Assembly: GCA_037951105.1 (NCBI GenBank)
Contig: JBAMJV010003268.1
Coordinates: 62,001-126,000 of the forward strand
Length of the DNA stretch: 64,000 bases
Direction of reading: 5' to 3'
Source of the DNA: Echinarachnius parma
Taxonomy: Eukaryota > Echinodermata > Echinoidea > Clypeasteroida > Echinarachniidae
Shown piece after piece: positions 34,285 to 42,339 of this stretch (within the stretch, counting starts at the first letter, position 1; every line of letters starts with the position of its first letter). The notes under the pieces were generated by a model, which saw only the letters and a program-made list of their open reading frames with translations, was not told the origin of the DNA and ran no database searches. Position numbers and translations under genes: made by a program.

Positions 34285-37200
34285 GGGAAAACATGTTTAA
34301 AAAACTGTTAGGGTTGACCATTTCTGTTAAACTTCTGCTTGTATCGAGATATAAAAGCTCACAATGTTTATCACACATATTTCATTATTGTCTGTATCTT
34401 TTAAACAATAAAACCTTTGACCTTTGTTTCCTGTTCAGGTGGATGTAGTGTTTGAGGAGGACAAAGGGTTTCTGGCAGCCATCATCTCGTTCATGGAGAC
34501 TACAAAGCGACCAATCGTACTGACAACAACAGGTAGATTGTGTTTTAAATTCTTGCAGCTAAATTTATCGAAAGAGTTCAAAAGCTTACTATAAGATTGT
34601 GATGTCCTGTGATGGCAAACTGCTGCCATTATAAAACATGATGTTCAAATAGGCATAATTGTATTTTGTCCAATTTTGATCAAATTTTCGCCAACTATTC
34701 CTCATATTTTTCCATTTTTTTGTAAGACAGTAACTAAATCCGGCCTAGTATTCTCCTTTGAAGTTTTCTTTGAGTAATTTTATTCTGTGCTAAATATGGC
34801 CAAATGTATTGAAGAGTTTGATGGAACTTCTTTGCATTTGATCATCTCAATTTTTAGAATAATTTAATTTGCCTGTTATTCAATTATTGCTTTAATATTT
34901 CCTTTTTCAGATCCGAGATTTGCCTACACTCTGCCCGGCAGGTTCGATGAGCTAGCCTTGAAACGGCCCCCACTGGTAAGTTAATGAAACCACTATCTCT
35001 GTACGTGTTATAGGGGATCATCTACATGTAGGTGTAAGATTGTGTATTTATGTCAGGGGTGTGAGAGCAAGATTGAAAAAAAAAAATCTGAAAAAATCTT
35101 AAATGAAAAGTGTGCGCGAAGTCCCTTACCTTAGGCCGGGGTTCAAGGCTCGATGCAGCCGTGTCACTCGGCGGTGTGCATGCTAGCGCTGCGGGTAGCA
35201 CAGGCGCGCGTTCGTTCAGGTGAAAGGCCACGCCGCAAGCTAAACAGAGCTCGCCGCTGAATGCACACTAAATACGAAATAAAAATGTCATCAAAATATG
35301 CTAAACCATTGAGTGCTAATACTCAAAATAATCGGAAATTAGAAATTAAAAATAAGCGGAAAATGAAGATTGCTGTTTGAGGTAAAAAGTCGGAATTCCG
35401 CGTAAAATCGGAGGTCTCACACCCCTGTTATGTGTTTGTTTGTTTGATTGTTTTATTAAAGGTGATTTGTATGTGTGTGTTACTTTTATTTTAAAAATTA
35501 CTTTGATATGATTCTGTTGACTCTGTCTTAAAACCTCATGATAGTGTTTTTTTTGTAAGCCCATTTTTGCTTGTAATCCAAGAATCACTAAAAGTATAAT
35601 TGTATTAATTTTGATTTGTTTAACTGTTTGATTGTACAATTGAATAACTTACTAAATGTTTCTTATTTTGAAGACACCCTTGACCAACCATCTACAGCTG
35701 ATCTGCCTTGCTGAGAACGTCCCCACCTGCCACCAAGGCGTGAAGCAGATCGTCCAACTTCTTGGCCGAGATGTCCGACGCTGTCTGCAGCACCTCCAGT
35801 TCTGGGCGCTCTCGGGCGCCATGCCAACACGAACACCTCTAGAACTGAATGCAAAGTGCGGATGCGCAATGAGTGGAGGTGAGGAGGACTCGCGAACGTG
35901 TACCTCGAATATGGATGATATGGACACCTCAGAACTCAAAAGTGAAGTAAACACTGCAGATGGAAAGACGCAGAAGGACGTTTGTTCTGGAAGCTCTTCT
36001 GTGAAAGTCTCAAATGACTTGAAAAACAGGACAGATAACGAAAGGACTATAAAGTGCGACTCTAGCGAAAAACGTGCCGCAGGACTTGTGCAGGAATCTG
36101 AAACAGGAGTTCGGGGGAAAGATGGGAAGTTGGTTACGACGGGCTCGTGTGCAATGCATCGTGGGATGTTTGAGAGCATTGTAGGACTCGGAAATATGGC
36201 AGGGCCTGTCATGGATGTACTGCATTTATTGAAGGTATTTTTGGGGGAAATTTGCAAATGGGATGTGCATGGAATTTATTGTTTGACATTATTGAATTTA
36301 GAAGCTCTCATTTGTCTACAAGATTAAACAGAACTATGATATGACAGTGCCAATTTCAATTTATTTATAGTTTCCTGTATACTAATACAAGGAAATTAAC
36401 ATTGAACATAAAAGAAAAAATTAACAAAATAAATAGTCTGTTTGTTCATTTGAACCTATCATGATTTTTATTCCAAGTGATAGAAAAAAATGCAGTTTTG
36501 ATTGAGAAATATATGTTTCCATGTTTATTACTTGCAAAATTTAATTCTAAATTGTATATCATTTCATTGTCGTAATATTTTGTTCTGCTTTTCCCTCACA
36601 GCATTTTGATACTCTAGGTATGGATTCAAGGACCAAAGGGCCGTTCTAGACGCCTTCCACAAGCTGGGATTGGACATTTCACATCACAACCTACCTCACC
36701 TCCTAAACCTATGCAAAGTACCCTCTATCAAACAAGATTCAGAGTCTAGCTCAGTCAGAGCGAAAAATGCTACAGAAGTATCAAGTAGCAAACAAGAATC
36801 AAATTCAGCGACATGTGAAGCTGAAAACGAACAAGAGAAAATGGAAACTTCAGAACAAGGGACAAAATCCGCCGCAAGTGAAGCGATAGAGAAGATGGCG
36901 TCGCGACTTGGCACAGACCTGATTCATGCACTAGCCGAACATACTGACACGATGTCCGCCCTCGATGTGCGACTGCCCCAAGGGCGACGACAGAGGGCGC
37001 TGCTGGGTCGCTATGGTAACCAGGAGTGGTGGCAGCCACTCTCGTTCCCGGGGCTCGACGACAGCGAAGACGATGTCGGCCCGGACTTCGAGTTTGTGGA
37101 CGTACGGCCATATGACGATCGCTGCGAGTTGGTTGTTGCAGAAGTTAATGGTGGGATGGAAGCTGCTAGTTTGACCAAGTGTTTGAGGAGTTGTAGAAAG

Positions 37201-38574
37201 ACTTTGGATGCAGCAAGAAAAAGCAGTCCTGATGATGTGAATTTCAGCGAGGTGTTGGAGCGCATTTTACCCCCCACCGGCGATGGATTGTTACGCTTGC
37301 AGCAGAGCGACCCTGGTACCAATATTAGGTGAGAATCTTTATTAAATTTTCCTTTATGATATTGTTATGGGGATTCAAGTGGTAATCTTACATGATAAAA
37401 TGAAACCTGTGTGTAGTGACCACATAAGAGAAACAAGAACAGTGACCACTGTAGACAGGTGACATCAATGACCTTTACAGACAGGTTCAAAAACATTGTT
37501 TTTCTTTGCTGAAATCACTTTCGGTGTGGAAAATGGCAGGTTGGCAGCTAAAGACAGGTATCTACTGAGAATGTTTGTATGTTATGAATTATTTATACAT
37601 ATTCTCATATATCTTCTTGTATTTGTCATACTCTCTTATTTGTATAGGGACACACATCGCTTAGTTGTGAGCAGGCTACCAGACAACCAGTAGTGCAACC
37701 ACCCCGCCCTGGCACTAGACTACTTCCCCACGCTCAGGGGCATATTTACAAACACAAACAGGCGCATCTCTACAAATAAGCTATTGCTTATAACCAATCA
37801 TGCTGAAATTCTCTTCAGATTTGTTGAGATTTGGATAATTCTCTTATGTATTTGATTTCTTATAGGGACCCACGTCATTTGATTGTTCGCAGGCTACCGG
37901 ATAACTAACAATATCTAATAACCAAACATTTTCCCATTTTCTTTGCTCTTTTTCAGTCATTTTTTTTTCAACCAAACATGTTTAAATGATGTGTTTTATT
38001 TTCAAATAAGACATAAAATATTGTTATTATTATCTTATAGGGACACGCATCGTACAGTCGTGAGCAGACTACCAGACAACCAGTACTGCAACCACCCCGC
38101 CCTGGCGCTTGACTACCTCCCCACCCTCAGGGGCATCTGCCGTTCAGAGGAACTTAGACGAGAAGCCAACCTCAAGAGAAGGTAAAGTTTTATTGAAAGG
38201 ATTGTGATATTTATGTATTTTAGGTCAAGATTTGTCTTGTTTACTCAGTGAAAATTATGATGTTGATACCTTGTAAGAGTTTTGTTTACAATGGAAGCTC
38301 TTATAAAGAGTTTTGCTTGTTGTAACAAGGCCTGATACAGATAAACCTCGTTATAATGAGTTCTGATATAATGGAAACTTGTTCAAATGAGGATCATTCA
38401 CAAGAAGGCGCCGGAACTACCTTTAAGAAAAATAATTCTATAAAACCTCTTTTTCTCCCACCTTTTTTCCACTGCAGATTCTTCCACTACCTGGATAGCA
38501 TCTCGTTATGCCTCAAACCAGCCACCTTCCTTACTCTGGCCAGTATGCTGAATAGAGACCACAGCCCTTTGTAG
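18490..38574 (+). CDS. ATAD5: ATAD5 (Elg1), large subunit of the PCNA-unloading RFC-like complex
   Basis: Eighteen coding exons: 18490-18537, 21416-23509, 23983-24100, 24767-24994, 25237-25539, 26335-26501, 26837-26999, 27200-27604, 28127-28318, 30575-30747, 31795-32066, 32977-33139, 34439-34532, 34911-34975, 35674-36234, 36602-37328, 38041-38181, 38478-38574. All junctions keep phase except at the start of exon 16. Total is about 2,000 codons; human ATAD5 has 1,844. Recognition: WTEKYQP block, Walker A GPHGVGKT, FEVN-SS-RSGRQ, Walker B LILFDEVD, sensor-like VLTTTDPRF, LQLICLAEN, and a C-terminus with YLPTLRGIC and KRRFFHY. By family it binds RFC2-5 and removes PCNA from replicated DNA in the nucleus. 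ATAD5, not RFC1: no BRCT domain, and the sequence follows ATAD5 throughout. Three exons have extra local copies. Confidence 0.92.
18618..19380. mobile_element. TA-flanked palindromic MITE (CCGTAAAACTCCG ends), probably nested
   Basis: Ends CCGTAAAACTCCGTGTATAA and its inverse are flanked by TA at 18616-18617 and 19381-19382. GTGTATAAGGCGCACCCC blocks and A/T runs lie near both ends. A second inverted pair (ACACCCTGTAGTCATGTT, about 18748 and 19235) lies inside and looks like a separate element. In ATAD5 intron 1. Confidence 0.75.
19493..21057 (+). mobile_element. non-autonomous Helitron (1.57 kb)
   Basis: The 5' end TCTATTATAATAATACGG starts right after an A. The 3' end has a perfect 8-bp-stem hairpin, CCCGCGGATTTCCGCGGG at 21031-21048, then TGCCG, then CTAG at 21054-21057, followed by T. 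5'-TC, a hairpin near CTRR-3' and insertion between A and T are the defining Helitron features. The interior is clearly CpG-rich (about 30 CG in the first 300 bases by eye) unlike its flanks, with a G-run at 20226-20250. I recognise no Rep/helicase. In ATAD5 intron 1, sense orientation. Confidence 0.75.
21416..23509 (+). CDS. ATAD5: ATAD5 exon 2 (long disordered N-terminal region)
   Basis: The acceptor CTTCACAG and the donor AAG|GTGAGA frame 698 codons rich in Lys, Glu and Ser. Near its start is SITSFFKP, then SDLRNYFQ, both resembling PCNA-binding FF/YF motifs but without the Gln of a canonical PIP box. An acidic stretch (22050-22100) and basic clusters follow. ATAD5 orthologues have a similar long, poorly conserved N-terminus carrying partner-binding motifs. 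Confidence 0.85.
23510..23982. other. ATAD5 intron 2
   Basis: AT-rich; no repeat or gene that I can define. Confidence 0.5.
23983..24994 (+). CDS. ATAD5: ATAD5 exons 3 and 4 (basic linker)
   Basis: Exon 3 (23983-24100) ends in phase 1 at AAAG|GTGATT. Exon 4 (24767-24994) starts after TTTTTAG and ends AAAAC|GTAAAT. Both encode Lys-rich sequence with no fold that I recognise; exon 4 ends with an SRRRSSSRLK segment. The intron between (24101-24766) is AT-rich with nothing recognised. The frame stays open past exon 3 to 24300, so retention would add about 65 residues before a stop. Confidence 0.75.
25237..25539 (+). CDS. ATAD5: ATAD5 exon 5
   Basis: Phase 1 in, phase 1 out. It contains KLAPIFTKQGQ followed by AAKKFRQDSLL and later FMPIPVVSHVLQK. 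The APIF-type motif before the AAA+ module is a recognisable ATAD5-like feature, though I rate it only as moderate evidence. Confidence 0.8.
25800..26250. mobile_element. nested MITEs in ATAD5 intron 5
   Basis: The inner element at about 25875-26181 has inverted ends GGGGTGTTTCACAAAGATCC and a near inverse. It shares its ends with 48643-48960. The outer sequence (CAGACCTGTAATA..., GTAGACAGGT..., ...TTGACTGTA) resembles other gene-flanking copies near 37400-37490 and 38590-38770. Confidence 0.65.
26335..26999 (+). CDS. ATAD5: ATAD5 exons 6 and 7
   Basis: Exon 6 (26335-26501, phase 1 to 0) encodes an ELNWNLPLPVFSKW segment. Exon 7 (26837-26999, phase 0 to 1) encodes GHPLLSEADRKNVIEDVL and ASRVFKLYQAKR. 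Both are non-repetitive and well framed by CAG acceptors and GTAA donors. They precede the AAA+ region. Confidence 0.8.
27200..27604 (+). CDS. ATAD5: ATAD5 exon 8 (charged linker)
   Basis: Phase 1 in and out. It is almost entirely Lys, Arg and Glu with runs of GAG codons, so it is a flexible charged linker. Its repetitive purine content makes it prone to length variation. Confidence 0.75.
27951..28014 (+). pseudogene. relic of ATAD5 exon 9
   Basis: Matches the first third of exon 9 (ACCAAG, then CGTGCAGGAATGCAGTGGAC, then GAGAAATATCAACCCAC) with indels. It sits about 180 bp upstream of the functional exon. Confidence 0.75.
28127..28318 (+). CDS. ATAD5: ATAD5 exon 9 (WTEKYQP block before the P-loop)
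   Basis: Phase 1 in and out. It encodes WTEKYQPTAASQMIGN and NSWLTDWKKKAQ, closely matching the segment that opens the ATAD5 AAA+ module. Being phase-symmetric, it could be skipped or duplicated without breaking the frame. Confidence 0.9.
28388..28537 (+). CDS. ATAD5: second, phase-compatible copy of ATAD5 exon 9 (possible alternative exon)
   Basis: It has its own acceptor (TCACAG) and donor (AAAG|GTAAAG), phase 1 in and out. It codes from ENYQPTAASQMIGN to KSK almost identically to exon 9 but lacks the WTEK start. Most changes are synonymous. It could be a mutually exclusive or extra exon; without RNA I cannot say that it is used. Confidence 0.5.
28741..28805 (+). pseudogene. second relic of ATAD5 exon 9
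   Basis: GCAAGTTCCACTCTTAGCTTGAAGATTGGAAGAAAAAG aligns with the AGGAAGTTCAACTCCTGGCTG part of exon 9. The copy carries a stop and no acceptor. Confidence 0.6.
29095..30150 (-). pseudogene. 5'-truncated non-LTR retrotransposon, reverse transcriptase C-terminal part
   Basis: The minus strand encodes a VPQGSILGPLLF motif, then YADDSTL (the catalytic YADD box), then a +1 shift near 29905, then an open frame from 29859 to 29113. That frame carries the thumb region typical of jockey/CR1-like pol (LEILGVTFDSKLTWSKH, IWNSLPDSVV). Upstream domains (fingers, endonuclease) are missing. An A/T-rich simple run lies beyond its 3' end. It lies antisense in ATAD5 intron 9. Confidence 0.85.
30180..30414. mobile_element. 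TIR MITE (CCTGGTCACATATC / GATATCTGACCGGGCC ends)
   Basis: Ends TAATAGCCTGGTCACATATC and the inverse of GATATCTGACCGGGCCATTA match over about 25 bp, including ATCAACGGAT. No coding. In ATAD5 intron 9. Confidence 0.7.
30575..30747 (+). CDS. ATAD5: ATAD5 exon 10 (acidic leader and Walker A)
   Basis: Acceptor GGTGCAG, phase 1 in, phase 0 out at GAG|GTAGAT. It encodes an acidic run of Asp/Glu, then LCNTCLLVGPHGVGKTALVY and ACAQELGFE. GPHGVGKT is the Walker A P-loop that binds ATP phosphate. Confidence 0.92.
30847..30947 (+). CDS. ATAD5: second intact copy of the ATAD5 Walker A exon (possible alternative exon)
   Basis: The acceptor ATCTTTAG precedes a 101-bp copy with phase 1 in and 0 out, exactly as exon 10, and the donor is GAG|GTAAAG. 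It encodes VPEDGLCNTVLQVGPHGVGK and the same ACAQELGFE end but lacks the acidic leader. The P-loop is intact. Exon 10 and this copy could be mutually exclusive; splicing both in series would break the frame. Confidence 0.5.
31090..31268 (+). mobile_element. 5'-truncated copy of the tRNA-derived SINE
   Basis: Matches the body of the SINE at 45853-46138 (TTCTAGCCAGGCACTC, CCTTTCTGTAGCTTTCA, CCTTATG, AAATTGGCACGG) but lacks the A and B boxes. In ATAD5 intron 10. Confidence 0.75.
31301..31743. mobile_element. TA-flanked palindromic MITE
   Basis: Ends CAACATGTCACAAAATTAAT and a near inverse are flanked by TA. Arms of about 190 bp are nearly identical over their length (for example GAAACTATAACTTATTACCT inverted near 31640), with a centre near 31515. 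In ATAD5 intron 10, just before exon 11. Confidence 0.8.
31795..32066 (+). CDS. ATAD5: ATAD5 exon 11
   Basis: The acceptor TGTTTAG precedes VFEVNPSSKRSGRQIL, the strand and helix following the P-loop in ATAD5. It continues with two FF motifs, SSANFFKPSP and FAAFFKAG, in a Lys-rich insertion. Phase 0 in, phase 2 out. Confidence 0.9.
32083..32610. mobile_element. TA-flanked palindromic MITE (CAGGGTGGCCC ends)
   Basis: Ends CAGGGTGGCCCAAAAAAA and an inverse at 32593-32610 are flanked by TA. The arms are inverted copies around about 32345. It sits only 16 bp downstream of ATAD5 exon 11. The long frames across it are not genes. Confidence 0.8.
32977..33139 (+). CDS. ATAD5: ATAD5 exon 12 (Walker B)
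   Basis: Phase 2 in, 0 out. A Lys/Gly-rich linker is followed by TSLILFDE, with the next exon supplying VD. DEVD forms the Walker B acidic pair of the AAA+ fold. Confidence 0.9.
33165..33533 (-). mobile_element. TTAA-type MITE, family B
   Basis: Inverted relative to the 2718 copy. TTAA at 33161-33164; the other flank has decayed to CTAA. It begins about 25 bp after the exon 12 donor of ATAD5. Confidence 0.75.
33537..33830. repeat. dispersed repeat, pair with 42340-42610
   Basis: AAGTGCA...GTCACTTCT, TTTTTAGACCAC, GGAGGCTGCCATGTT and GCACTAACAAAAG occur in the same order in both copies. No coding. Confidence 0.55.
33848..34283. mobile_element. G/C-run-ended element, sister of 13146-13852
   Basis: It starts with a G-run and CACTCATGTATAATGTAAGA and ends GTGACCC followed by a C-run of about 37. 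The ends match the 13146 element but the middle is different and not palindromic. In ATAD5 intron 12. Confidence 0.7.
34439..34975 (+). CDS. ATAD5: ATAD5 exons 13 and 14 (sensor region)
   Basis: Exon 13 (34439-34532) encodes VDVVFEEDKGFLAAIISF and TTKRPIVLTTT. Exon 14 (34911-34975) encodes DPRFAYTLPGRFDELALK. Phases 0-1 and 1-0. This follows the ATAD5 order of Walker B, helix and the sensor strand VILTT-DP. Confidence 0.9.
35054..35427. mobile_element. hAT-like MITE (CAGGGGTGTGAGA ends)
   Basis: Ends CAGGGGTGTGAGA and TCTCACACCCCTG are exact inverses, flanked by TTATGT on both sides. CAGGGGTG ends are common in hAT elements, though I can only confirm 6 bp of target duplication. In ATAD5 intron 14. 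Confidence 0.75.
35674..36234 (+). CDS. ATAD5: ATAD5 exon 15 (AAA+ lid and linker)
   Basis: Phase 0 in and out. It begins TPLTNHLQLICLAENVPTCH and QLLGRDVRRCLQHLQFW, the lid helices of the ATAD5 AAA+ module, then a polar linker ending at VLHLLK. Confidence 0.9.
36602..37328 (+). CDS. ATAD5: ATAD5 exon 16, with an apparent 1-base frame break near its start
   Basis: From about 36613 the frame reads RYGFKDQRAVLDAFHKLGLD and stays open to AATATTAG|GTGAGA (phase 2). The obvious acceptor CCTCACAG at 36601 enters in phase 0 and would hit a TAG at 36646. One base missing between the HFDTL codons and RYGF would explain this; an alternative acceptor (CTCTAG at 36617) does not fit the phase of exon 15 either. 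So this is an indel in the sequence, a real frameshift allele, or splicing that I have misread. The exon also carries an EDDVGPDFEFVDVRPYDDR acidic patch. Confidence 0.75.
37648..37745 (+). pseudogene. copy 1 of ATAD5 exon 17 with in-frame stop
   Basis: It keeps the TATAG acceptor and matching phase, and encodes RDTHRLVVSRLPDNQ followed by TAG in place of the Tyr codon. It then continues to match exon 17 for about 50 bases (CACCCCGCCCTGGCACTAGA). If spliced in, it would end the protein before the last conserved block. Confidence 0.8.
37867..37912 (+). pseudogene. copy 2 of ATAD5 exon 17 with in-frame stop
   Basis: It keeps the TTATAG acceptor and phase, and encodes RDPRHLIVRRLPDN then TAA. 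It is more diverged than copy 1 and matches only the first ~45 bases. Confidence 0.7.
38041..38181 (+). CDS. ATAD5: ATAD5 exon 17
   Basis: Phase 2 in and out. It encodes RDTHRTVVSRLPDNQYCNHP and LDYLPTLRGICRSEELRR, matching the conserved C-terminal YLPTLR-IC block. Confidence 0.92.
38478..38574 (+). CDS. ATAD5: ATAD5 exon 18 (C-terminus)
   Basis: After CACTGCAG it encodes FFHYLDSISLCLKPATFLTL and a short tail ending in TAG at 38572-38574. Human ATAD5 ends with a comparable KRRFLHY segment and a short tail. Confidence 0.92.
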
Positions 38575-38873
38575 TCCACCAAACTACAGCCAAACCTGTC
38601 TTTGCGGCCACCTGCCTATAGCAGCCCCACAGCCTATAGTTGCCACCAAAGTGATCCCCTGCAGAGGAAAATAACATTATAGAACCTGGCTATAAGAGGC
38701 CACCTGACTACAATGGCCTCTTTTCTTGTTTCCCTTGGGTGGTCACTGTAACACAGGTTTGACTGTACCTATGTGGTGGGCATATGTCGTCTTTTGAGAA
38801 AAAGAAGTTCGCTATTTAAGTCATTTTTGGTAGTTCAGAGATAATCATATTTTAAGTTTTGAATCCCCGTAGA

Positions 38874-38879
38874 AATAAA
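38874..38879 (+). terminator. candidate polyadenylation signal of ATAD5
   Basis: AATAAA lies about 300 bases after the stop. Another AATAAA occurs near 39309 after a MITE. The choice is uncertain. Confidence 0.3.
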
Positions 38880-39131
38880 TTTAGCTCTCTTTTATTATTA
38901 ATAACTATTTCCCAAATTTGATATGATTCTATAATGTGAAAATTTGGCATCACATAGAGAATGCTCTGACCTGCAAGATGCTATGCAGAACTGAATTTAG
39001 CAAAAAAAATCAATATAATGCCCTTCTCACTCTCACCGGACGATGTACGAATGACTGTTTTAACTTTTACAAAAATGTGTCGGGGATCGGCCCATGACCC
39101 AAATAGATACAGCATTCTGCCAAGGGGATTA

Positions 39132-39295
39132 CCGTATTTGCTGGTGTATTAACCGCACCTTTTTCCATACAGAAGAACTTGCAAAAAGGGGGTGCGGTTA
39201 ATACACGGGTGCGGTTTACAGCGTATTAACCGCACTTTTTTTCATACAGAAAAACTTGCAAAAAGGGGGTGCGGTTAATACACCGGCAAATACGG
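39132..39295. mobile_element. TA-flanked MITE, sister of 10374-10524
   Basis: Ends CCGTATTTGCTGGTGTATTA and its inverse (ending CAAATACGG) are flanked by TA. Two GTGCGGTTAATACAC blocks lie inside. Confidence 0.85.
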
Positions 39296-39571
39296 TACAG
39301 GCCATAACAATAAACCAATCACAATTTAGTATTTTATACAATGTATTGTGTGTGACAAAGTAGTTCTAGAACTTTTTCTTTGAAAAAAATGGATAATGCT
39401 GACAAGAATCTACTATCGAATTGCTACAAATTGCATTCATTCAATTTCTAGTAGCTAAAATGATTAATACTAGAATCATGCAATACATGTTCCAAATCAT
39501 GCTTTGAAAAAATGGAGTAGACTGGTTTCTGGAAAATCACAGTATAGTCTATCAGGTTATGTAAAGCAGCA

Positions 39572-41042
39572 TTTTTTTTTGCTATAATCTTGGAAACACT
39601 TTTTAATTTGGTCTAAATACATTACTGATGATAAAAAGTGATGTTTCCATTTTTTATTTTTGGTCCCAGGGTGCATTTTGGCGATTTTAAAGATAATGAG
39701 CTAATTTGCATTTTTTTGAAATAAGGTCAGGGGTCATTTTCTATCTAGGAATAGTACAATATTGATAAAAACTAGTATTCTATGGTATTTTGGGGCAAGG
39801 ATTCCATTTCCGGTGCTCGTTTGTAAGTGCTGTATGGGAAACACTCTGAAATCCAAGATGGCTGCCCCTAATTTGCATATTTATGAATATTATTGATTTT
39901 CAGTGGCTACAGCCCCTAATAAGCAATAATTCCGGATTATTATTTGTCAGTTATGTTCTAAGTATGTATTTAAGATATCAAAGATGAGTTGCCATCGTGG
40001 CAACCTCTAGTAATGCATATTATTTGCATAATTATGTATTTTACCTAATTTGCATATTCCCCCAAATCGAGTATATTGGGAACCCGGCAAGTAAAAAAGA
40101 CAAGTAATACCACTTTTCCAAGGTTTTAGGGGGCAACAAATCCATTTATGATACTTATTTACCTGTATCACCTCGGCAACCAACATAAATCCAAGATGGC
40201 CGCCTTTGTCATTGTAAAGTAAATATTGCTATTTGCTACTTTAATGGCATTTAATTTATCAAAATATGATTTGTTTACTGAAAGCAAACAACTACATTGT
40301 GATTCAAGTATTCTAGTTGCTCATTCCAATAATTAAAAGTCAAAACATTATAATATCAATCTAATATAACCGAAATAATATAGACGTGTATCATAACATG
40401 CGTAATTTAGGGAGCAGCCATCTTGGATTTGAGATGGATGCCATGGTGATACAGGTAAATAAGTATCAAAAATGGATCTGCTGCCCCCCAAAACCTTGGA
40501 AAATTGGTATTACTTATCTTTTTTACTTGTCGGGATCCCAATATACTCTATTTGGGGGAATATGCAAATTAGGTAAAATACATAATTATGCAAATAATAT
40601 GCATTGCTAGAGGTTGCCACGATGGCAACTCATCTTTGATATCTTAAATACATACTTAGAACATAACTGACATATAATAATCCAGAATTATTGCTTATTA
40701 GGGGCTGTAGCCACTGAAAATCAATAATATTCATAAATATGCAAATTAGGGGAAGCCATCTTGGATTTCAGAGCATTTCCCATACAGCACTTACAAACGA
40801 GCACCGGAAATGGAATCCTTGCCCCAAAATACCATAGAAGACCAGTTTTTATCAATATTGCACTATTCCTAGATAAAAAATGACCCCTGACCTTATTTCA
40901 CAAATATGCAAATTAGCTAATTATCTTTAAAATCGCCAAAATGCACCCTGGGACCAAAAATAAAAAATGGAAACATCACTTTTTCTCATCAGTAATGTAT
41001 GTAGACCAAATTAAAAACTGTTTCCAAGATTATAGCAAAAAA
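39572..41042. mobile_element. 1.47-kb palindromic element
   Basis: Inverted arms of about 640 bp (39572-40208 and 40418-41042) share long identical stretches, for example GGTCCCAGGGTGCATTTTGG against its inverse near 40950. A spacer of about 210 bp separates them. The frames in the arms are not protein-like. I could not define a target duplication. Confidence 0.75.
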
Positions 41043-42300
41043 TTTCACAACATTTATTTGTACTACATTAGGGGATATACTAGTACCGGTATGTTTAAAT
41101 ATTCTTTATTGCCCGTCATATGATATTTGGTGATGTATCCATAAATTAACAAACAGAGGTGTAATGAGTATGAAATGGGTGAAATGTACATTAGATTCTA
41201 AAGGAGTTACCATTTGCTATGGGCTTTTGTGTTGACTTTTATTTATTATGGACATAAATTATTATTGTGTTGGTGGTTTTTGAGGTTTAAAATTGTCTGA
41301 ACACGTTCAGGACGAGTTGTTTTTACTTTAACATGTTTTCTCTATGATATACCCCAGCTCTGGTATTTTCGGGACCAGTCCTGAATGTATAAATGTTACA
41401 TTATGTCTTCCGTAAGAAAAATTGTGTCTTCCATTCACTTTTTGATGCAATTTGATTTTCTGAAAACATTTACTCCCAATAGCAAGGATAAACAAAAACA
41501 CTGGCTAGTTTTTACTTGCCCAACTGAGCAACTAAAAAAAGAACAGATTTGTTAGTGTTGTGTTGTGTTGTTTTGGGCCCATAATTTAATTTTGGGGGCA
41601 AGCAAAAATGTGATTTACTTGCCCAGCTAGGTGGCTCAGCCCAGTGATGTAGCAAGGATTTTTTCAATGGGGGAGGGGGGGGGGTGGCACCAGAGGTGCC
41701 TTGCATTTTCATGAGGGGACAACATTTTCACTGACAAGCAACAAAAAGGGGTCTAGATGCAATTTAGGAACCCCAAAATAATATTTACCTAAAAATTATG
41801 TATTCCCCTATTTTGCTTTGTCCATTTATTTTCTTTAAGCATGATTTTGAGTTGGGAAGGGGGGGAGGGCACAACAAATGTGTGGGCACATTAATAGCAA
41901 AGTAATGTATGTACATCACCAGAAAGCTGAGATTTTTAGAATTCAGAAATTAGACAATTTAAACATTGTGACATTATTAGGGGTTTTTTAGTGACAGGTC
42001 GCAAATAACGTTTTTAGAAGTAGTATTGGATTTAAAATGCAATATGTGTAATCGATCAGGAATAAGTCAAAATAAAATCGTTTGTCGGTTCATGGATATG
42101 GAACGTAGAAAAATGTGTTTTGTAAATTCATGTAAATCTGTGTTTATAGAAGTTGTATATATTCGTGATGAGAAATAATACAAATATTTGTACAAAGTAA
42201 AAAATGTAACATCTTACAAATGTGTAGCCAGCATTATATCATTGTTTATAGTTTTGTACAAATAAATACATTCCCAAGTAACTTAACAGTTTGATGGTGG
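41043..42300. other. no gene recognised; G-run repeat near 41645-41690
   Basis: Mostly AT-rich. A CCCAGTGATGTAGCAAGGAT + G-run motif resembles the 14741 repeat. A G-rich patch lies at 41855-41870. Confidence 0.45.
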
Positions 42301-42339
42301 TTATTTATCATAGACTTTGTTTTAAAGTGGAGCCAAATG

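Noticed and set aside
21416-38574. Identification as RFC1 rather than ATAD5
   Set aside because: No BRCT domain, and the P-loop context, FEVN-SS-RSGRQ, LILFDEVD, LQLICLAEN and YLPTLRGIC follow ATAD5.
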